Part shown: piece by piece, positions 9,092 through 19,139 of the stretch
Layout: every line of letters begins with the position of its first letter
Numbering within the stretch: the stretch's first letter is position 1
Position numbers and translations under genes: made by a program
Source of the DNA: Vampirovibrionales bacterium
Lineage (GTDB): Bacteria; Cyanobacteriota; Vampirovibrionia; Vampirovibrionales; Vampirovibrionaceae
Direction of reading: 5' to 3'
Length of the DNA stretch: 64,000 bases
Assembly: GCA_029262635.1 (NCBI GenBank)
Contig: JAJCZA010000029.1
Location: forward strand, 110,559 to 174,558
Notes under the pieces: generated by a model
The model's input: only the letters and a program-made list of their open reading frames with translations
The model's database searches: none
Told to the model about the DNA's origin: nothing

Positions 9092-11620
9092 ATGGTGAAA
9101 GTCGATGGTTTGAATGAAATAGATGAAGTGAAAAGCAGTCCAATTTCACCGGCTTTTGGGCAGGTGATGCTGGATGTAAATACAACGGCTCTTGAGGGAC
9201 GGACGTTTACCTATAAAATTCCTGAGGAACTCCGCTCCGAAACAGCGATCGGCACACCGGTCATGGTGCCTTTTGGACGACAACCGGCCTTGCTAGGTTA
9301 TATTGTGGGATTTTCTGAGGATCCGGGTGGTACTTTCTCTGTACGCGACATAACCGATGTGCTGGATAATACGCCGATTTTCGACGCCGGTTATCTGGGT
9401 TTTTTAAAATGGGTAGCCGATTATTATGCGGCCTCGCTCTATCAAGTGCTTCATTGCGCTTTGCCTTCCCATATCCTCCAGAAAATCCGTAAAGAAATTG
9501 CTCTGGAAGAACATGCTATTAACCCTTTGGTACTGGAAACGCTCGATCCTTTTGAGCGACGGATCATTAGCTATCTACTATCAAAAAAACGAGCTTTTAC
9601 CCCTAAATACCTTGCTGGGCAATTAAAAGTGCCTCTTAAAAAATTCAATCAGTCGGTGATTCGTTTAAGAAATCTGGGGATGATCCGAGTTCATTCCAAT
9701 GTTAGTCAAGCTCCTGCCCCTAAACGACTCAAACGGATCCGTCTCCTAAAACCAGAGGCTGAAACGCCTAAACAGCGTCAATTGCTGAGTTTGCTCGAAG
9801 ACCAAGGAGGAATTGCCTTCCAAAAGGATATAAAAGCTTCCAGCGGCATGTTGAAAAAACTGGTTGAACAACGAGCCATTGTGATTGAAGAATCGGAAGT
9901 GATTCGGGATCCTCTGGCCTATCTGGCGTCTGTTGGAAAAATTAGAGAGTATACGCTTTCCAAAAATCAGCGTCAGGTCGTTGATGCGGTGATGGCCCGG
10001 AACGAGCCAAATGAAATAAGCCAACCCCTTTTGCTTCACGGCGTAACGGGCTCCGGAAAAACGGAAGTGTATATGAGCCTCACGGAAGAAACACTGACCC
10101 AAGGGAAATCGGTTTTGATTATGGTGCCTGAAATTGCGCTGACATCTCAAATTGCCCGTCGATTTACAGAACGGTTCGGGCAGGAAAACATTGCCCTGTG
10201 GCACAGTAATCTATCTGAAGGTGAACGAGCGGATACTTGGCGACGATTAGCTCGAGGTGACCTGAAGATTATCATTGGCGCTCGATCCGCCGTATTCGCT
10301 CCTTTAAAAAATCTGGGTCTAATTATCATGGACGAGCAGCATGATGCCAGTTTTAAGCAGGAATCGCCGGCTCCCCGCTATCATGCCCGAACGCTGGCCG
10401 AGGAACGCGCAAAACGATTTGGGGCAAGACTGGTTATGGGGAGTGCCACTCCGGATGTGGCGGATTATTATGGGGCCCGGAAAGAAGGGCGTGTTCTTCG
10501 GTTGACCGAACGTTTTGGCGGGCGATCATTGGCTCATGTGCAGGTTGTGGATATGAAACGTGAGCGAAATCGTGGGAAATCGGGTATTTTATCGCAAGAG
10601 TTACAAGAGGCACTGGCTCATAACCTGAAGGCCGGAGAGCAGTCTCTGGTCTTGATTAACCGACGAGGGTTTCATACCTTAATCCAGTGTCAGGACTGTA
10701 ACACTGTGTGTCATTGTCCTTCCTGCGATGTATCACTAACCTATCATCGGCATGAAAATCAGGTTCGATGCCATCATTGTGGCTATACGACAGTCACGCC
10801 CCAATTTTGCAATCAATGCGCTAGTAGTCAGATTATTCAAACCGGAACAGGGACTCAGAGGGTGGAGGAAGAGATTAAAAAATATTTTCCTGAGGCACGT
10901 CTTTTACGGCTGGACAGTGATGTATCCATGAAAAAAGACGCCTTTCGCCAGATTCTCGATGGATTCTCCGCCGGTGAAGCCGATATTCTGGTGGGAACAC
11001 AAATGGTGGCCAAGGGGCTGGATATTGCTAATGTGACCCTCGTGGGGGTCATTAATGCTGATAGCAGTTTTTATTTGCCGGATTACCGCTCAAGTGAACG
11101 AGGCTTCCAGTTGCTGACTCAGGTTGCGGGTCGGGCGGGTCGAGGAGAAAAAAGTGGTCGGGTGGTTTTTCAAAGCATGGATCCGGCCCACCCGGTGATG
11201 CGCTTTTCAAAGGAGCAAAATTATGACTCTTTTTTTGAGTATGAGACGCTTTCTCGGCAAAACATGTTATTTCCTCCTTTTTGTCAGCTGTTTCGGATTA
11301 TTGTGATGGGACTGGATGATATTGTGGCCCATCAGTACGTACAAGCACTGGTAGAACACTTGAAACACCGCATTTCCCAAGCCTCTGAAAGCATCGAGAC
11401 CCTTGAAAAGGGGGAGAAAACCCTTGATCAGTCCATGTTGCTTTTGGGGCCTGCTCCCTGTGTTATTTCTCGGATTCAGGGGCAGTTCCGCTATCACTGC
11501 CTTATTAAAAATAATGCTGGTGCAACCGGACACCGACTGATCACGGATTTTTATCAATCGTTGAAAACGCCGGAAGGTATGCGCATTATTCTTGATGTCG
11601 ATTCGCAATCCTTGCTCTAG
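9092..11620 (+). CDS. priA: Primosomal replication restart helicase PriA
   Basis: 3'-5' helicase that recognises stalled forks and reloads the replisome. It is 842 residues, somewhat longer than the E. coli protein. An N-terminal 3'-DNA-binding domain (FGQVMLDVNTTALEGRTFTY) is followed by a helicase core with Walker A GVTGSGKTEVY near residue 316 and a DEAH-type box DEQHD near 413. The eight-cysteine double zinc-binding insertion lies at about 532-586 (CQDCNTVCHCPSC, CHHCGY, CNQC). QVAGRAGRGEKSG is motif VI. It appears monocistronic. Confidence 0.97.
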   Translation: MVKVDGLNEIDEVKSSPISPAFGQVMLDVNTTALEGRTFTYKIPEELRSETAIGTPVMVPFGRQPALLGYIVGFSEDPGGTFSVRDITDVLDNTPIFDAGYLGFLKWVADYYAASLYQVLHCALPSHILQKIRKEIALEEHAINPLVLETLDPFERRIISYLLSKKRAFTPKYLAGQLKVPLKKFNQSVIRLRNLGMIRVHSNVSQAPAPKRLKRIRLLKPEAETPKQRQLLSLLEDQGGIAFQKDIKASSGMLKKLVEQRAIVIEESEVIRDPLAYLASVGKIREYTLSKNQRQVVDAVMARNEPNEISQPLLLHGVTGSGKTEVYMSLTEETLTQGKSVLIMVPEIALTSQIARRFTERFGQENIALWHSNLSEGERADTWRRLARGDLKIIIGARSAVFAPLKNLGLIIMDEQHDASFKQESPAPRYHARTLAEERAKRFGARLVMGSATPDVADYYGARKEGRVLRLTERFGGRSLAHVQVVDMKRERNRGKSGILSQELQEALAHNLKAGEQSLVLINRRGFHTLIQCQDCNTVCHCPSCDVSLTYHRHENQVRCHHCGYTTVTPQFCNQCASSQIIQTGTGTQRVEEEIKKYFPEARLLRLDSDVSMKKDAFRQILDGFSAGEADILVGTQMVAKGLDIANVTLVGVINADSSFYLPDYRSSERGFQLLTQVAGRAGRGEKSGRVVFQSMDPAHPVMRFSKEQNYDSFFEYETLSRQNMLFPPFCQLFRIIVMGLDDIVAHQYVQALVEHLKHRISQASESIETLEKGEKTLDQSMLLLGPAPCVISRIQGQFRYHCLIKNNAGATGHRLITDFYQSLKTPEGMRIILDVDSQSLL

Positions 11621-11973
11621 CCGAGCTTATAGAAATCGATCGGGAAAAGCAGTCTCAATAGAAGGGTTTGTTTAGGGTCTCTGACCTAGAGTGTAATGCT
11701 TTCTTTACATTTAGCCGATTCTCTTAAAGTTCTGCTGAATTTTGTCGAAAAACATGGAGAACAAAAGACTAGAGAGTTAGGTAACATGAGGTATTTGGAT
11801 TCAGGTCAAATTTTTTAAATTTTTATATTTGTGATTCATCAAGTGAAGAAATATAGGCTCAAGCAGTGCGTTGGTTATATGACCAGCACACATTGGGGAT
11901 TGTTTCGCTTCGAATCAGGCAATGGAATCAATTATTATCTCGTGCAGAGTCACTAGTGGTGTGAATAGTCTGG
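11621..11973. other. Intergenic stretch with no recognised gene
   Basis: About 350 bp between priA and the membrane protein gene. I see no coding frame, tRNA or strong hairpin in it. Part may be the leader of the following gene, whose start is uncertain. Confidence 0.5.
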
Positions 11974-13062
11974 GTGGACTGCAAGATAACCCGGCCTGAG
12001 CGTTCGAAAATTGCGTATCGGTTTCCTGCTTGGGCCTCTTTTCTATTTAAACGAATACGGAACAAAACATTCAAATTTTTCTTGTTTTTTGCTATGTTAT
12101 GGCTTATGAGTCAGCCGTTAAAATTAATGAGAGAAAGCTTTTCCCTACTTTGGGGTCGCTTATCAGTCCTACTTTTTCCGGTGGTGGTCTTTTTACTGGT
12201 CGTCGATGTGATTCGTTCTCGTGTGATGTTTGTATCAGCCGTAGACTGGCGCTGGTTTCTGGTTTTAGGGATCCTCTTGCTGTTGAAGGCCGCTTTTGCG
12301 GCTGGCTGGTTTAATATGGTGTACGAAGTCACTGCTCAATCCCGCTCTCAAAGAAAACAAGGGGAAGGGGATTCCTTTCAAAGGATAACCGATACCTCAT
12401 CATCGAGCAGTGCCTTCCCAGATGCCATGAACGATTCGTTTGGTTTGCTAAAATCTTTTTTTCCGGGGGTTGGGGATTACTTTTTACCTATGGCGCTGGG
12501 CATATTACTCACAACCGGAGTCGTCTTTCTGATTTTCTGGTTGATTCAGCAGGACGTGCAAAACACCATCGGGTATCCTCATGCTATTTTTGAGCGACTC
12601 TCTGAGCTTCTTGCGGAAGGCCCTGAAGGGCAAGAGGAGATGCAGACGTATATTAATACCATGTCATTGACGGATCAAGAACGGTTATCACTCTTTCTAG
12701 AAAAACAACTGTTGGGTGTCTTTGGCTCATTGGTTTTTGTCTTCCTCACCATGTTCTGGATTCCGATCTTAATGATCCGTCGAGTCAATGTTTTTTCGGC
12801 TTATGGGCAAAGCCTCCGTTTCTTTTTTCGGGATCCAATTCGCTTGGCCTTGCTTGGTCTGGCTTACGGCGGCTCCTTTTTTTCCCTGATGTTTTTGGCC
12901 TTGCTGAATCCTCTTTTAGGTATCGTTTGTCTGTTTCTTATGATTTTTATGGGCATTACCATTGGGATTTTCCTGTTTCTTTATGTCTTTGATGTTGACG
13001 ATAAAGAACGGGGTGGAATCGCTCTTCATAAGGATTCTTCGGGAGAAGAGGAGAGGCATTAA
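11974..13062 (+). CDS. Uncharacterised multi-pass membrane protein
   Basis: The frame is 362 residues with about five or six hydrophobic segments. The first 40 residues are basic and poorly hydrophobic, and a more natural start is the ATG at 12106 (MSQPLKLMRESFSLLWGR). Membrane spans lie near LSVLLFPVVVFLLVV, WFLVLGILLLLKAAFAAGW, FLPMALGILLTTGVVFLIFW, FGSLVFVFLTMFWIPI and the C-terminal LLGIVCLFLMIFMGIT. A Ser-rich hydrophilic loop follows the second span. It looks like a DUF-type membrane protein of the kind called YihY- or glycerophosphoryl-like, but I cannot name it. The stop is 5 bp before miaA, so the two are probably cotranscribed. Confidence 0.6.
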   Translation: MDCKITRPERSKIAYRFPAWASFLFKRIRNKTFKFFLFFAMLWLMSQPLKLMRESFSLLWGRLSVLLFPVVVFLLVVDVIRSRVMFVSAVDWRWFLVLGILLLLKAAFAAGWFNMVYEVTAQSRSQRKQGEGDSFQRITDTSSSSSAFPDAMNDSFGLLKSFFPGVGDYFLPMALGILLTTGVVFLIFWLIQQDVQNTIGYPHAIFERLSELLAEGPEGQEEMQTYINTMSLTDQERLSLFLEKQLLGVFGSLVFVFLTMFWIPILMIRRVNVFSAYGQSLRFFFRDPIRLALLGLAYGGSFFSLMFLALLNPLLGIVCLFLMIFMGITIGIFLFLYVFDVDDKERGGIALHKDSSGEEERH

Positions 13063-13067
13063 ATCTC

Positions 13068-14003
13068 ATGGCCCTTCCTCCCAAAATTATTGCCGTGGTA
13101 GGACCCACCGCGACCGGAAAAACCGCTATGGGTGTTTCGCTAGCCCAATACCTAAATTCAGAAGTTATTTCGGCAGATTCTCAGGTTGTTTATCGAGAGC
13201 TTAACATCGGGACAGCTAAGCCTACTGAAGAGGAAATGGAGGGCATTCCACACCACATGATCAATCGGGTGGATCCGGTGGAAACTTACAGTGTGGCTCG
13301 CTATGAAAAAGAGGCGACAGTCATTTTGGAGCGCCTTTTGACAGAAGGGAAAACGCCGGTTGTGGTTGGTGGAACCGGCTTTTATATTCGGGCCTTGTTA
13401 GAGTCCCATTTTGTTCCCGATGTTCCTCCTGATGAAGCGTTTCGCCAGGAAATGAGCCGACAATCTGCAACCAAGGGAGCGGAGTATTTGTATCAGTTGT
13501 TGCAGGAAAAAGACCCGGAGCGGGCCGAGGCCCTTCACCCCAATGATACATTCCGGGTCATTCGTGCCTTAGAAATTATTCATCAGACCGGCCAAACCGT
13601 TCCCAAAGCCTCTGAAGCCAAGCTCAAGCCTTTTGATGTCATCTGGATCGGGCTAACTTATGTCGACCGGGATCGACATCGAGCGCGGATTAATGAGCGG
13701 ATCCAGGCCATGTTGGAAATGGGCTGGCTAAAAGAGGTCGAGCTTTTGCTTAAAAAATATGGGCCTGATGCTGAAGCCTTAAAAGTTTCCCACGGTTATC
13801 CAGAGTGGGTGCAATATCTACAAGGCGATCGAACCTATGAAGACGCGTTGGAGCAAATACAGATTAACATTCATCAGTATTCCCGCCGCCAGATGACCTG
13901 GTTTAAGCGTAATCCATCGATGTCTTGGCAATATGTCGATAAACTTGAACCTGCCAGCCTGATTAAAAGGGGGATCGACTGTGTGGGCAAGGCATTAGAA
14001 TGA
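13068..14003 (+). CDS. miaA: tRNA dimethylallyltransferase
   Basis: Transfers a dimethylallyl group to A37 of tRNAs that read UNN codons. It is 311 residues, the normal length. The P-loop VVGPTATGKTAMG sits at residues about 9-21. It is followed by the family block ISADSQVVYRELNIGTAKPT, then HHMINRVDPVETYSVARYE and VVVGGTGFYIRALLE. The C-terminal part has QYSRRQMTWFKRN, another signature. It follows the membrane protein gene closely. Confidence 0.97.
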   Translation: MALPPKIIAVVGPTATGKTAMGVSLAQYLNSEVISADSQVVYRELNIGTAKPTEEEMEGIPHHMINRVDPVETYSVARYEKEATVILERLLTEGKTPVVVGGTGFYIRALLESHFVPDVPPDEAFRQEMSRQSATKGAEYLYQLLQEKDPERAEALHPNDTFRVIRALEIIHQTGQTVPKASEAKLKPFDVIWIGLTYVDRDRHRARINERIQAMLEMGWLKEVELLLKKYGPDAEALKVSHGYPEWVQYLQGDRTYEDALEQIQINIHQYSRRQMTWFKRNPSMSWQYVDKLEPASLIKRGIDCVGKALE

Positions 14004-14127
14004 TCCTAATTTTTGATTTAAAATGTTTACTTTCCGTCACCCTTGGAGTGTGATACATGTAGTGCCAGAAGTCTGTGAGAGACGATTCTTATTAAGATTG
14101 TAGTGTTTATTCGGTAGGTCGTTCAGG

Positions 14128-14346
14128 ATGAAATCCTTTGGCTCATCTCCTAAGATTTTAAACGTCGTGATTGATGAACAGGCGGAAAAACCTTTGAATC
14201 AAGATGCTCTTGATACGTTGGAAAATGAACTGAGCTTACGTGAATTTTTAAAACCTGCCCTTTACAAAACCAAAAGCAATCAGCGGGTTTTTAAGGATTA
14301 CCTGCTTTCCCCCAAGCCCTTTAAGCTTGAAACCAGCTCGAACTAA
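14128..14346 (+). CDS. Small uncharacterised protein
   Basis: 72 residues beginning MKSFGSSPKILNVVIDE, soluble, mixed charge, with no recognised domain. It sits between miaA and the peptidase gene in the same direction. Codon use looks like its neighbours, so I accept it as probably real but with little evidence. Confidence 0.4.
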   Translation: MKSFGSSPKILNVVIDEQAEKPLNQDALDTLENELSLREFLKPALYKTKSNQRVFKDYLLSPKPFKLETSSN

Positions 14347-14446
14347 CAATAAGAATTATTAATATTAAGAGTTTTATAGGAAATTGAAGTCCTTGAGACG
14401 TTTTTTCTAACCAGATCCATTCTGATTTCGTTGGAGAAATACTCTC

Positions 14447-16171
14447 GTGATGTCCTTTTCCTCTCATGCTCAACGGCTTGCTCAAGTGGTTCCAGCTAAT
14501 CAAAAGTCTTTTGATTGGTTTTCCAAACAAGTTAAGCGTCCGGAAAACCATTTGGATAGCTTTGTTCGGCTTTATTTTGGTGGTGAACAACTTTCAGCCG
14601 AAGATAAACAGTGGATTGAGACACTCAAGAGCGAGGCGCTCGATGATAGTAATTTGACATTAGAGCGCTACTTAAAAACGCATACCCATGTTTTTGGTGA
14701 AAAAGAGATAAATAGCGGTCTTGAAGCTTTTTATGAAGAACTTCGCTCTGTTAATATCCCCGAACTAAAAAACAAAGTGGATCGCTTAAAAAACCTTGCT
14801 AAAAAGCACCCGGAAAACGCCGATATTCAGGTGCTTTATCAACGAAATCTTAATCGATTTGTAATGGCGAGTTTTAGTGAACCCCTCCAAGATTCTTTTA
14901 AAAACTTAAACCAACAAAAGGCGAATATTCTCGAAGAAAATCAGGGGTTGATAAAAAGAACATTAAAAACGATTCAACACCGGCGGCGTCTCAGCAAATT
15001 AATCCCAAGAGAACAATCGGAATTAAAAGCGTTGGGGCTTGAGAGTTTTAAATCGGAACTCATTGGCCTTGATATGGCCATTTTGAAGTCGGAGACCTTA
15101 CCCAATTTGCTTGGGTTAACCGGTAAACTCTATTGGCAAACGATTAAAGATAGCTTAGCTGAACAGGGATTACCAACAAGCGGGTTATTATACCCATTAA
15201 GTATTTATAACATTATTTTTGACGAAGGGAATAATCTGGTACAAAAACATTCCGTTAGCGATCTGGTGAATAAGGTGAGAGAAACAGTGGATCAAAACGG
15301 TCAAGGCAAAGGATTGAACCTAAATTTCAGCGAACTAAGCACCCCTTTATATATTAAAACCCAGCCTGGTACAGGACAATTTACAAATAATTTGGATCCT
15401 GCTAAACGCATATTCTATGATTTAAGCCCTAAAACAGGGGAGGATCGGCGAGCCCGTCAAACTCCTCTGGACAAAGGCCATCGCGCCATATTCACAGTAC
15501 CCGAGTGTGGCGAGAGCTTTTTAGAAAAATGTCGTGTCTTTTTTCATGAATTGGGTCATGCGTTTCATACTGTTTACAGCCTCCCCGAAGCTCGCTTTTC
15601 TCGTTTGTATTCAATGAATAATGCTGTCACAGAAACTCACGCTTATCTTTTTGGGAATTTGAGAAGGAATAGTCACTGGCTCATGAATCGAGTGGGTTTA
15701 TCATTGGATGAAGCCCGGGTGGAAGTTAGTCAAATAGCACTGGAAAATTTATACGATTTTAGAAGATTGATCACCACTCTAGACTTTCAATTGTCGCTGA
15801 AAGATGATACACCGGTTGGCAATAAGTCTAAAGTGTTTAAAGCGTCGTTAAGAGGCAACACTGGGCTGATCGGCTGGGCTAATGACTGGAATATTCATTT
15901 AGATTTCTGGTGTCTAAATTTGGGCTATTTGATGGCCCATACCCTCTCAGCCCAATTGGAACAAAATTTGAAAGATCAGTTTGGTTCCCCAGAACATGAT
16001 GGGGAAGACTGGTACGAAAACCCGGAAGCGGGTGCTTATTTAAAGACCCTTTGGGCGAAAGGAGTCCCACCGGTTCAGGTTTTTGCCAAAGAGTTAGGGC
16101 TGGATCATCCGCTGGATCCAAAAGCTTTTATTCAAACCATGGAAAAAATATTGAGACCGAAAAAGCCTTAA
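14447..16171 (+). CDS. M3-like zinc metallopeptidase
   Basis: 574 residues. The zinc-binding motif HELGHAFH lies near residue 366, in the context CRVFFHELGHAFHTVYS, and the downstream acidic ligand candidate is in ETHAYLFGN about 30 residues later. A long helical N-terminal half with Lys/Glu-rich segments fits the M3 (oligopeptidase F/thimet) fold. It has no signal peptide, so a cytosolic role in peptide turnover is likely, which fits the peptide importer elsewhere in the window. It is divergent from well-known members. Confidence 0.7.
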   Translation: MMSFSSHAQRLAQVVPANQKSFDWFSKQVKRPENHLDSFVRLYFGGEQLSAEDKQWIETLKSEALDDSNLTLERYLKTHTHVFGEKEINSGLEAFYEELRSVNIPELKNKVDRLKNLAKKHPENADIQVLYQRNLNRFVMASFSEPLQDSFKNLNQQKANILEENQGLIKRTLKTIQHRRRLSKLIPREQSELKALGLESFKSELIGLDMAILKSETLPNLLGLTGKLYWQTIKDSLAEQGLPTSGLLYPLSIYNIIFDEGNNLVQKHSVSDLVNKVRETVDQNGQGKGLNLNFSELSTPLYIKTQPGTGQFTNNLDPAKRIFYDLSPKTGEDRRARQTPLDKGHRAIFTVPECGESFLEKCRVFFHELGHAFHTVYSLPEARFSRLYSMNNAVTETHAYLFGNLRRNSHWLMNRVGLSLDEARVEVSQIALENLYDFRRLITTLDFQLSLKDDTPVGNKSKVFKASLRGNTGLIGWANDWNIHLDFWCLNLGYLMAHTLSAQLEQNLKDQFGSPEHDGEDWYENPEAGAYLKTLWAKGVPPVQVFAKELGLDHPLDPKAFIQTMEKILRPKKP

Positions 16172-16266
16172 AAAAACTTAACTAAAACTAAAGAAAGGGG
16201 TTTCCTCGTCGATACCAGACGAAGGGAAGCACATTATTTTTTAGGCAAAATTCGGGAACGCAGGGT

Positions 16267-17187
16267 ATGAGACATTCTTTTGGACAGGTGGCGACTGAGT
16301 CTTTTTTGCTCTATTCACTAATAGGCGTTACTGCCATTGGTGGACTTACCTTGCTGGGTAATGATTTATCCAATGCGCATGAGGATACTGCCAATCAAAT
16401 TACGAATGCAAAAGGTTTGTATAAACTACTGGATGTAAAAGATAAGAGCACGACGGCAACAAACCCGGACACCTCATCAGAAACAACCCCTTCTTCAACG
16501 GGTAATGTTCAAATAGTAACAGCGAACGGCACAACGATTAACCTAGAAGGTTACTCTCCATTATTTTCCGAGTCTATTGAAACCACGGGAGCAAATGGAA
16601 CAACACTCAGCCTGTATTCAAGTCTTATGAATATTGCTCAGGAACTGGAATCAGCCGGTGAAGTTGATGCTACTCAAGCTAATTTGCTCAGAGATCTGGC
16701 CAATCAAGGTCATCGGCTTGCTGAAATTGAAGGATTGATTGAAACGGCCGCTCAGCAAGCAAGTAGCGTGTTTGACTATAATTCTGTTGATATTCCCTTT
16801 GATGGTCAAACCTATAAAACATTTGAGCTAGAGGCGTTGCTGGGCTGGAGTGCCAATGGTTCCGCCACGCCAGAGAATATCGCTTCCAATTCCTTAAATG
16901 CCACTGGAGCAAGCCCTGAAACCGCTACGTTTATTGCTCTTTACGAGTCAGTTCTTGCCTCAGGCGCATTGGACGATCCGGCTGTTATGGATATTGTTAC
17001 AGGGCTTTCGGGTGAAATCGCTTATCTCACCGAGCTGACCGAACATGCTTCGGCACTTGTTGGCCGAGAGGAAAAACCGCTGAGTGAATTTAATTCAACC
17101 ATGGTTTCTGAAACAACGCATTATGATTCCGAACTGATTTGTAATGAGGGCGATGGAGCAGAAGATACCGGGGTATCTTGTCCTTAA
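16267..17187 (+). CDS. Pilin-like or TadE-like exported protein
   Basis: 306 residues. The N-terminus, GQVATESFLLYSLIGV followed by more hydrophobic residues, resembles the Flp/TadE class of pilin-like proteins: a short basic leader, a Glu near the start of the helix, then one membrane helix. The rest is a Ser/Thr/Asn-rich extracytoplasmic region with two similar stretches (TANGTTINLEGYSPLFSES and TGANGTTLSLYSSL), then a helical Ala/Glu-rich part and a short C-terminus with two cysteines. The function is inferred from the N-terminus only. It is convergent with the next gene, 12 bp apart. Confidence 0.5.
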   Translation: MRHSFGQVATESFLLYSLIGVTAIGGLTLLGNDLSNAHEDTANQITNAKGLYKLLDVKDKSTTATNPDTSSETTPSSTGNVQIVTANGTTINLEGYSPLFSESIETTGANGTTLSLYSSLMNIAQELESAGEVDATQANLLRDLANQGHRLAEIEGLIETAAQQASSVFDYNSVDIPFDGQTYKTFELEALLGWSANGSATPENIASNSLNATGASPETATFIALYESVLASGALDDPAVMDIVTGLSGEIAYLTELTEHASALVGREEKPLSEFNSTMVSETTHYDSELICNEGDGAEDTGVSCP

Positions 17188-17198
17188 GTTAAGAGTAT

Positions 17199-18041
17199 TT
17201 ACCGGGCATATAAAGCGGAGTCGATGGTGGCTGGGTTTTTTTCGGCGTCCAGTTCAGATTCTTGTTGAATTTCCTCAATCTCAAAGTCGAGTTCAGAGGC
17301 TTTTTCTCCCATTCTGACTCGTCCATCGGTTAGTCGTTCAGCATGCAAAAGGAATTCCGCCGTGTAAACGCGGGCAACATCGCCATTTTTAACGTGATAA
17401 AACCGTTGAATCGTCTTGCCAACCATTCTATCCCCATCAACGGTAACTGTCGGTTGCTCGACCATAAAATCCCGCTCGCTGTTTTCTCGTCCAAACAGGA
17501 TACGGAGTGGATTTCGTTCAGGGAGGAGTACTTTATGATGAAAGGTAGCCGTCCGGTTTTTAACTTCATCGACGTCAATGCTGGCCCGGGCACCGTTATC
17601 AATGTTTGAAATATAGACACTTCCACCCATCTGCGCTAGTTCCCAGTTATTGTAGCTCAACTCAGGGATCCCGCCGGGAATGTCGGTTTTCGTTAATTTG
17701 GCTGTCACGCTCCACCGACCATACATGGCATCTGGGAGAAAACGGGTTTGGGTAACGCTCAACTCAAAGGGTTTCGATGATTCAGAAGGGTTCGTCTGAA
17801 TGGGTTGCGGGGTCTGAGGCAAATAGGGCTTAAATTGTTTAGAAGGTTCAGGGAGAGATTGAAGCGGAGTGAGTGAGACGGCTGGATCCGCTTCCAGAGT
17901 CTGCCCCGCCACAATGGATGGTGGTCCTGAAAAGGCAAGCAGGCAAGCGAACCCTGCAACTAGTAATGGGCGGCCAATACCTGCCGGTTGTTTTAAAATA
18001 TACTTAGTGAGTGGGTTTGATTTCAAAAGAAGGGTTCTCAT
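17199..18041 (-). CDS. Uncharacterised exported protein
   Basis: 280 residues. A hydrophobic segment at about 24-44 (PLLVAGFACLLAFSG, then VAGQTLEAD) is a probable signal peptide. A Pro/Gln/Ser-rich linker follows, then a beta-rich domain containing YGRWSVTAKLTKTDIPGGIP and NNWELAQMGGSVYISNI. Its first 37 bp overlap the end of the acylphosphatase gene upstream, so the start could be slightly later. I do not recognise a family. Confidence 0.55.
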   Translation of the reverse strand: MRTLLLKSNPLTKYILKQPAGIGRPLLVAGFACLLAFSGPPSIVAGQTLEADPAVSLTPLQSLPEPSKQFKPYLPQTPQPIQTNPSESSKPFELSVTQTRFLPDAMYGRWSVTAKLTKTDIPGGIPELSYNNWELAQMGGSVYISNIDNGARASIDVDEVKNRTATFHHKVLLPERNPLRILFGRENSERDFMVEQPTVTVDGDRMVGKTIQRFYHVKNGDVARVYTAEFLLHAERLTDGRVRMGEKASELDFEIEEIQQESELDAEKNPATIDSALYAR

Positions 18042-18330
18042 CCATTATTTTTATGATTTCCGCTGGGTTTTCAAGGGGCTGAATAAAGACTTGGTCTACC
18101 CGGCCATCCGTTGGACCTGAATGACACCAGTCTAAAACCAGTTCCAGATTATCAGGGATTCCATACAGTATCGCCTCGACCCGGCCATCCTGTCGGTTGC
18201 GGCACCAGCCGGTTACCTGATGGGTAACAGCCTGATACTTTAGATTATACCGGAATCCGACCCCTTGAACGAGGCCGGAAATAAAAATATGTCGAACGAT
18301 TTTTGAATTCGGGTGAATCGTGTTCATCAT
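18004..18330 (-). CDS. acyP: Acylphosphatase
   Basis: Small cytosolic hydrolase of carboxyl-phosphate bonds, 108 residues. The signature SGLVQGVGFRYN supplies the catalytic Arg, and VTGWCRNRQDGRVEA supplies the catalytic Asn and the second conserved block. The core is normal in length, with a short extra tail (ENPSFEIKPTH). The start at 18330 gives 14 extra residues before the usual beta strand. The next gene on the same strand overlaps its end. Confidence 0.9.
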   Translation of the reverse strand: MMNTIHPNSKIVRHIFISGLVQGVGFRYNLKYQAVTHQVTGWCRNRQDGRVEAILYGIPDNLELVLDWCHSGPTDGRVDQVFIQPLENPAEIIKIMDENPSFEIKPTH

Positions 18331-18472
18331 TTTTTACAAGCCTACATTAAAGAAAGGACGTGTTCCTGCCGAAAGGATCTAATAATGAGGAATAAACCCG
18401 TCAAACCAGTGCATGATGATGGAATGACATCCTTCCCTTTTTAAAAACGGATTTATTGCCAATTCAAAGAAT

Positions 18473-18976
18473 ATGGACATCATTGTAATACCGATGATTA
18501 ACGAGCGAAAGAGGTTTACATTGCTGAATCGAGTTTTATCCACCCTTTTATTTATTTTTTTTATAAGCACAGGAAGCACTCTGGACAAGGCATCCGCTGA
18601 GGTAACACTGAGTGGTAGCATTGATATGTCCGTTCAGCAGACGGAAGCGGTTCAAACCAGTCAATCTCCAGGCATCGTCGGATTAGATATGGTTATTCGT
18701 CCCGGCGCCTTTCCCGTTGTTAGGGATGTGTATCGTTATTCGCCGGCTCATATGGCCGGTGTCCGTCCCGGTGATTTGATTCTGGCCATTAACGGAGACA
18801 CAACCATGGGGAAAACCATGTGGCAAGTCGATCAGGAAATTTCAGATATCCCTGGAGATGCTGTTTACTTTACGATTAGGCGAGATGGTCGTGTGACGAA
18901 CAAGGAACTGACAGTCGCTTCACTGGATGACGTTCACCCTGCCCTGCGTGCTTTATATATTAGCTCAAGCTATTAA
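18473..18976 (+). CDS. Exported PDZ-domain protein
   Basis: 167 residues. The N-terminal hydrophobic segment LSTLLFIFFISTGSTLD is a probable signal peptide or anchor; the better start may be the second ATG (MINERKRFTLL) at 18494. Residues about 65-155 form a PDZ domain: YSPAHMAGVRPGDLILAING, then DAVYFTIRRDGR. There is no protease domain, so it is likely a periplasmic substrate-binding or scaffold protein. Confidence 0.7.
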   Translation: MDIIVIPMINERKRFTLLNRVLSTLLFIFFISTGSTLDKASAEVTLSGSIDMSVQQTEAVQTSQSPGIVGLDMVIRPGAFPVVRDVYRYSPAHMAGVRPGDLILAINGDTTMGKTMWQVDQEISDIPGDAVYFTIRRDGRVTNKELTVASLDDVHPALRALYISSSY

Positions 18977-19009
18977 TCCAACCTGCAAAAGCCATTATTC
19001 TTTTTGAGG

Positions 19010-19139
19010 CGAACCTTTCTGTTCTGTCGCTAATAGCTATTAGCTCTTTTTTATCAAGCTTTTTTCCCTCGCTAGTCGGATGGTTAAGAATAAAAGTCAG
19101 TATTTTAATGGCATCTTCTACTATTTTCCGTACCGATAA
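19010..19139 (-). pseudogene. Degenerate copy of the 3' part of the next gene
   Basis: About 130 bp nearly identical to 19239-19368, which encodes the C-terminal helical segment (EDAIKTLTFLLNHPTSEG) of the repeat protein. In this copy the same codons lie in another frame and follow a double TAG, so they are not translated from the upstream gene. It looks like a tandem segmental duplication that moved the stop codon. Confidence 0.7.
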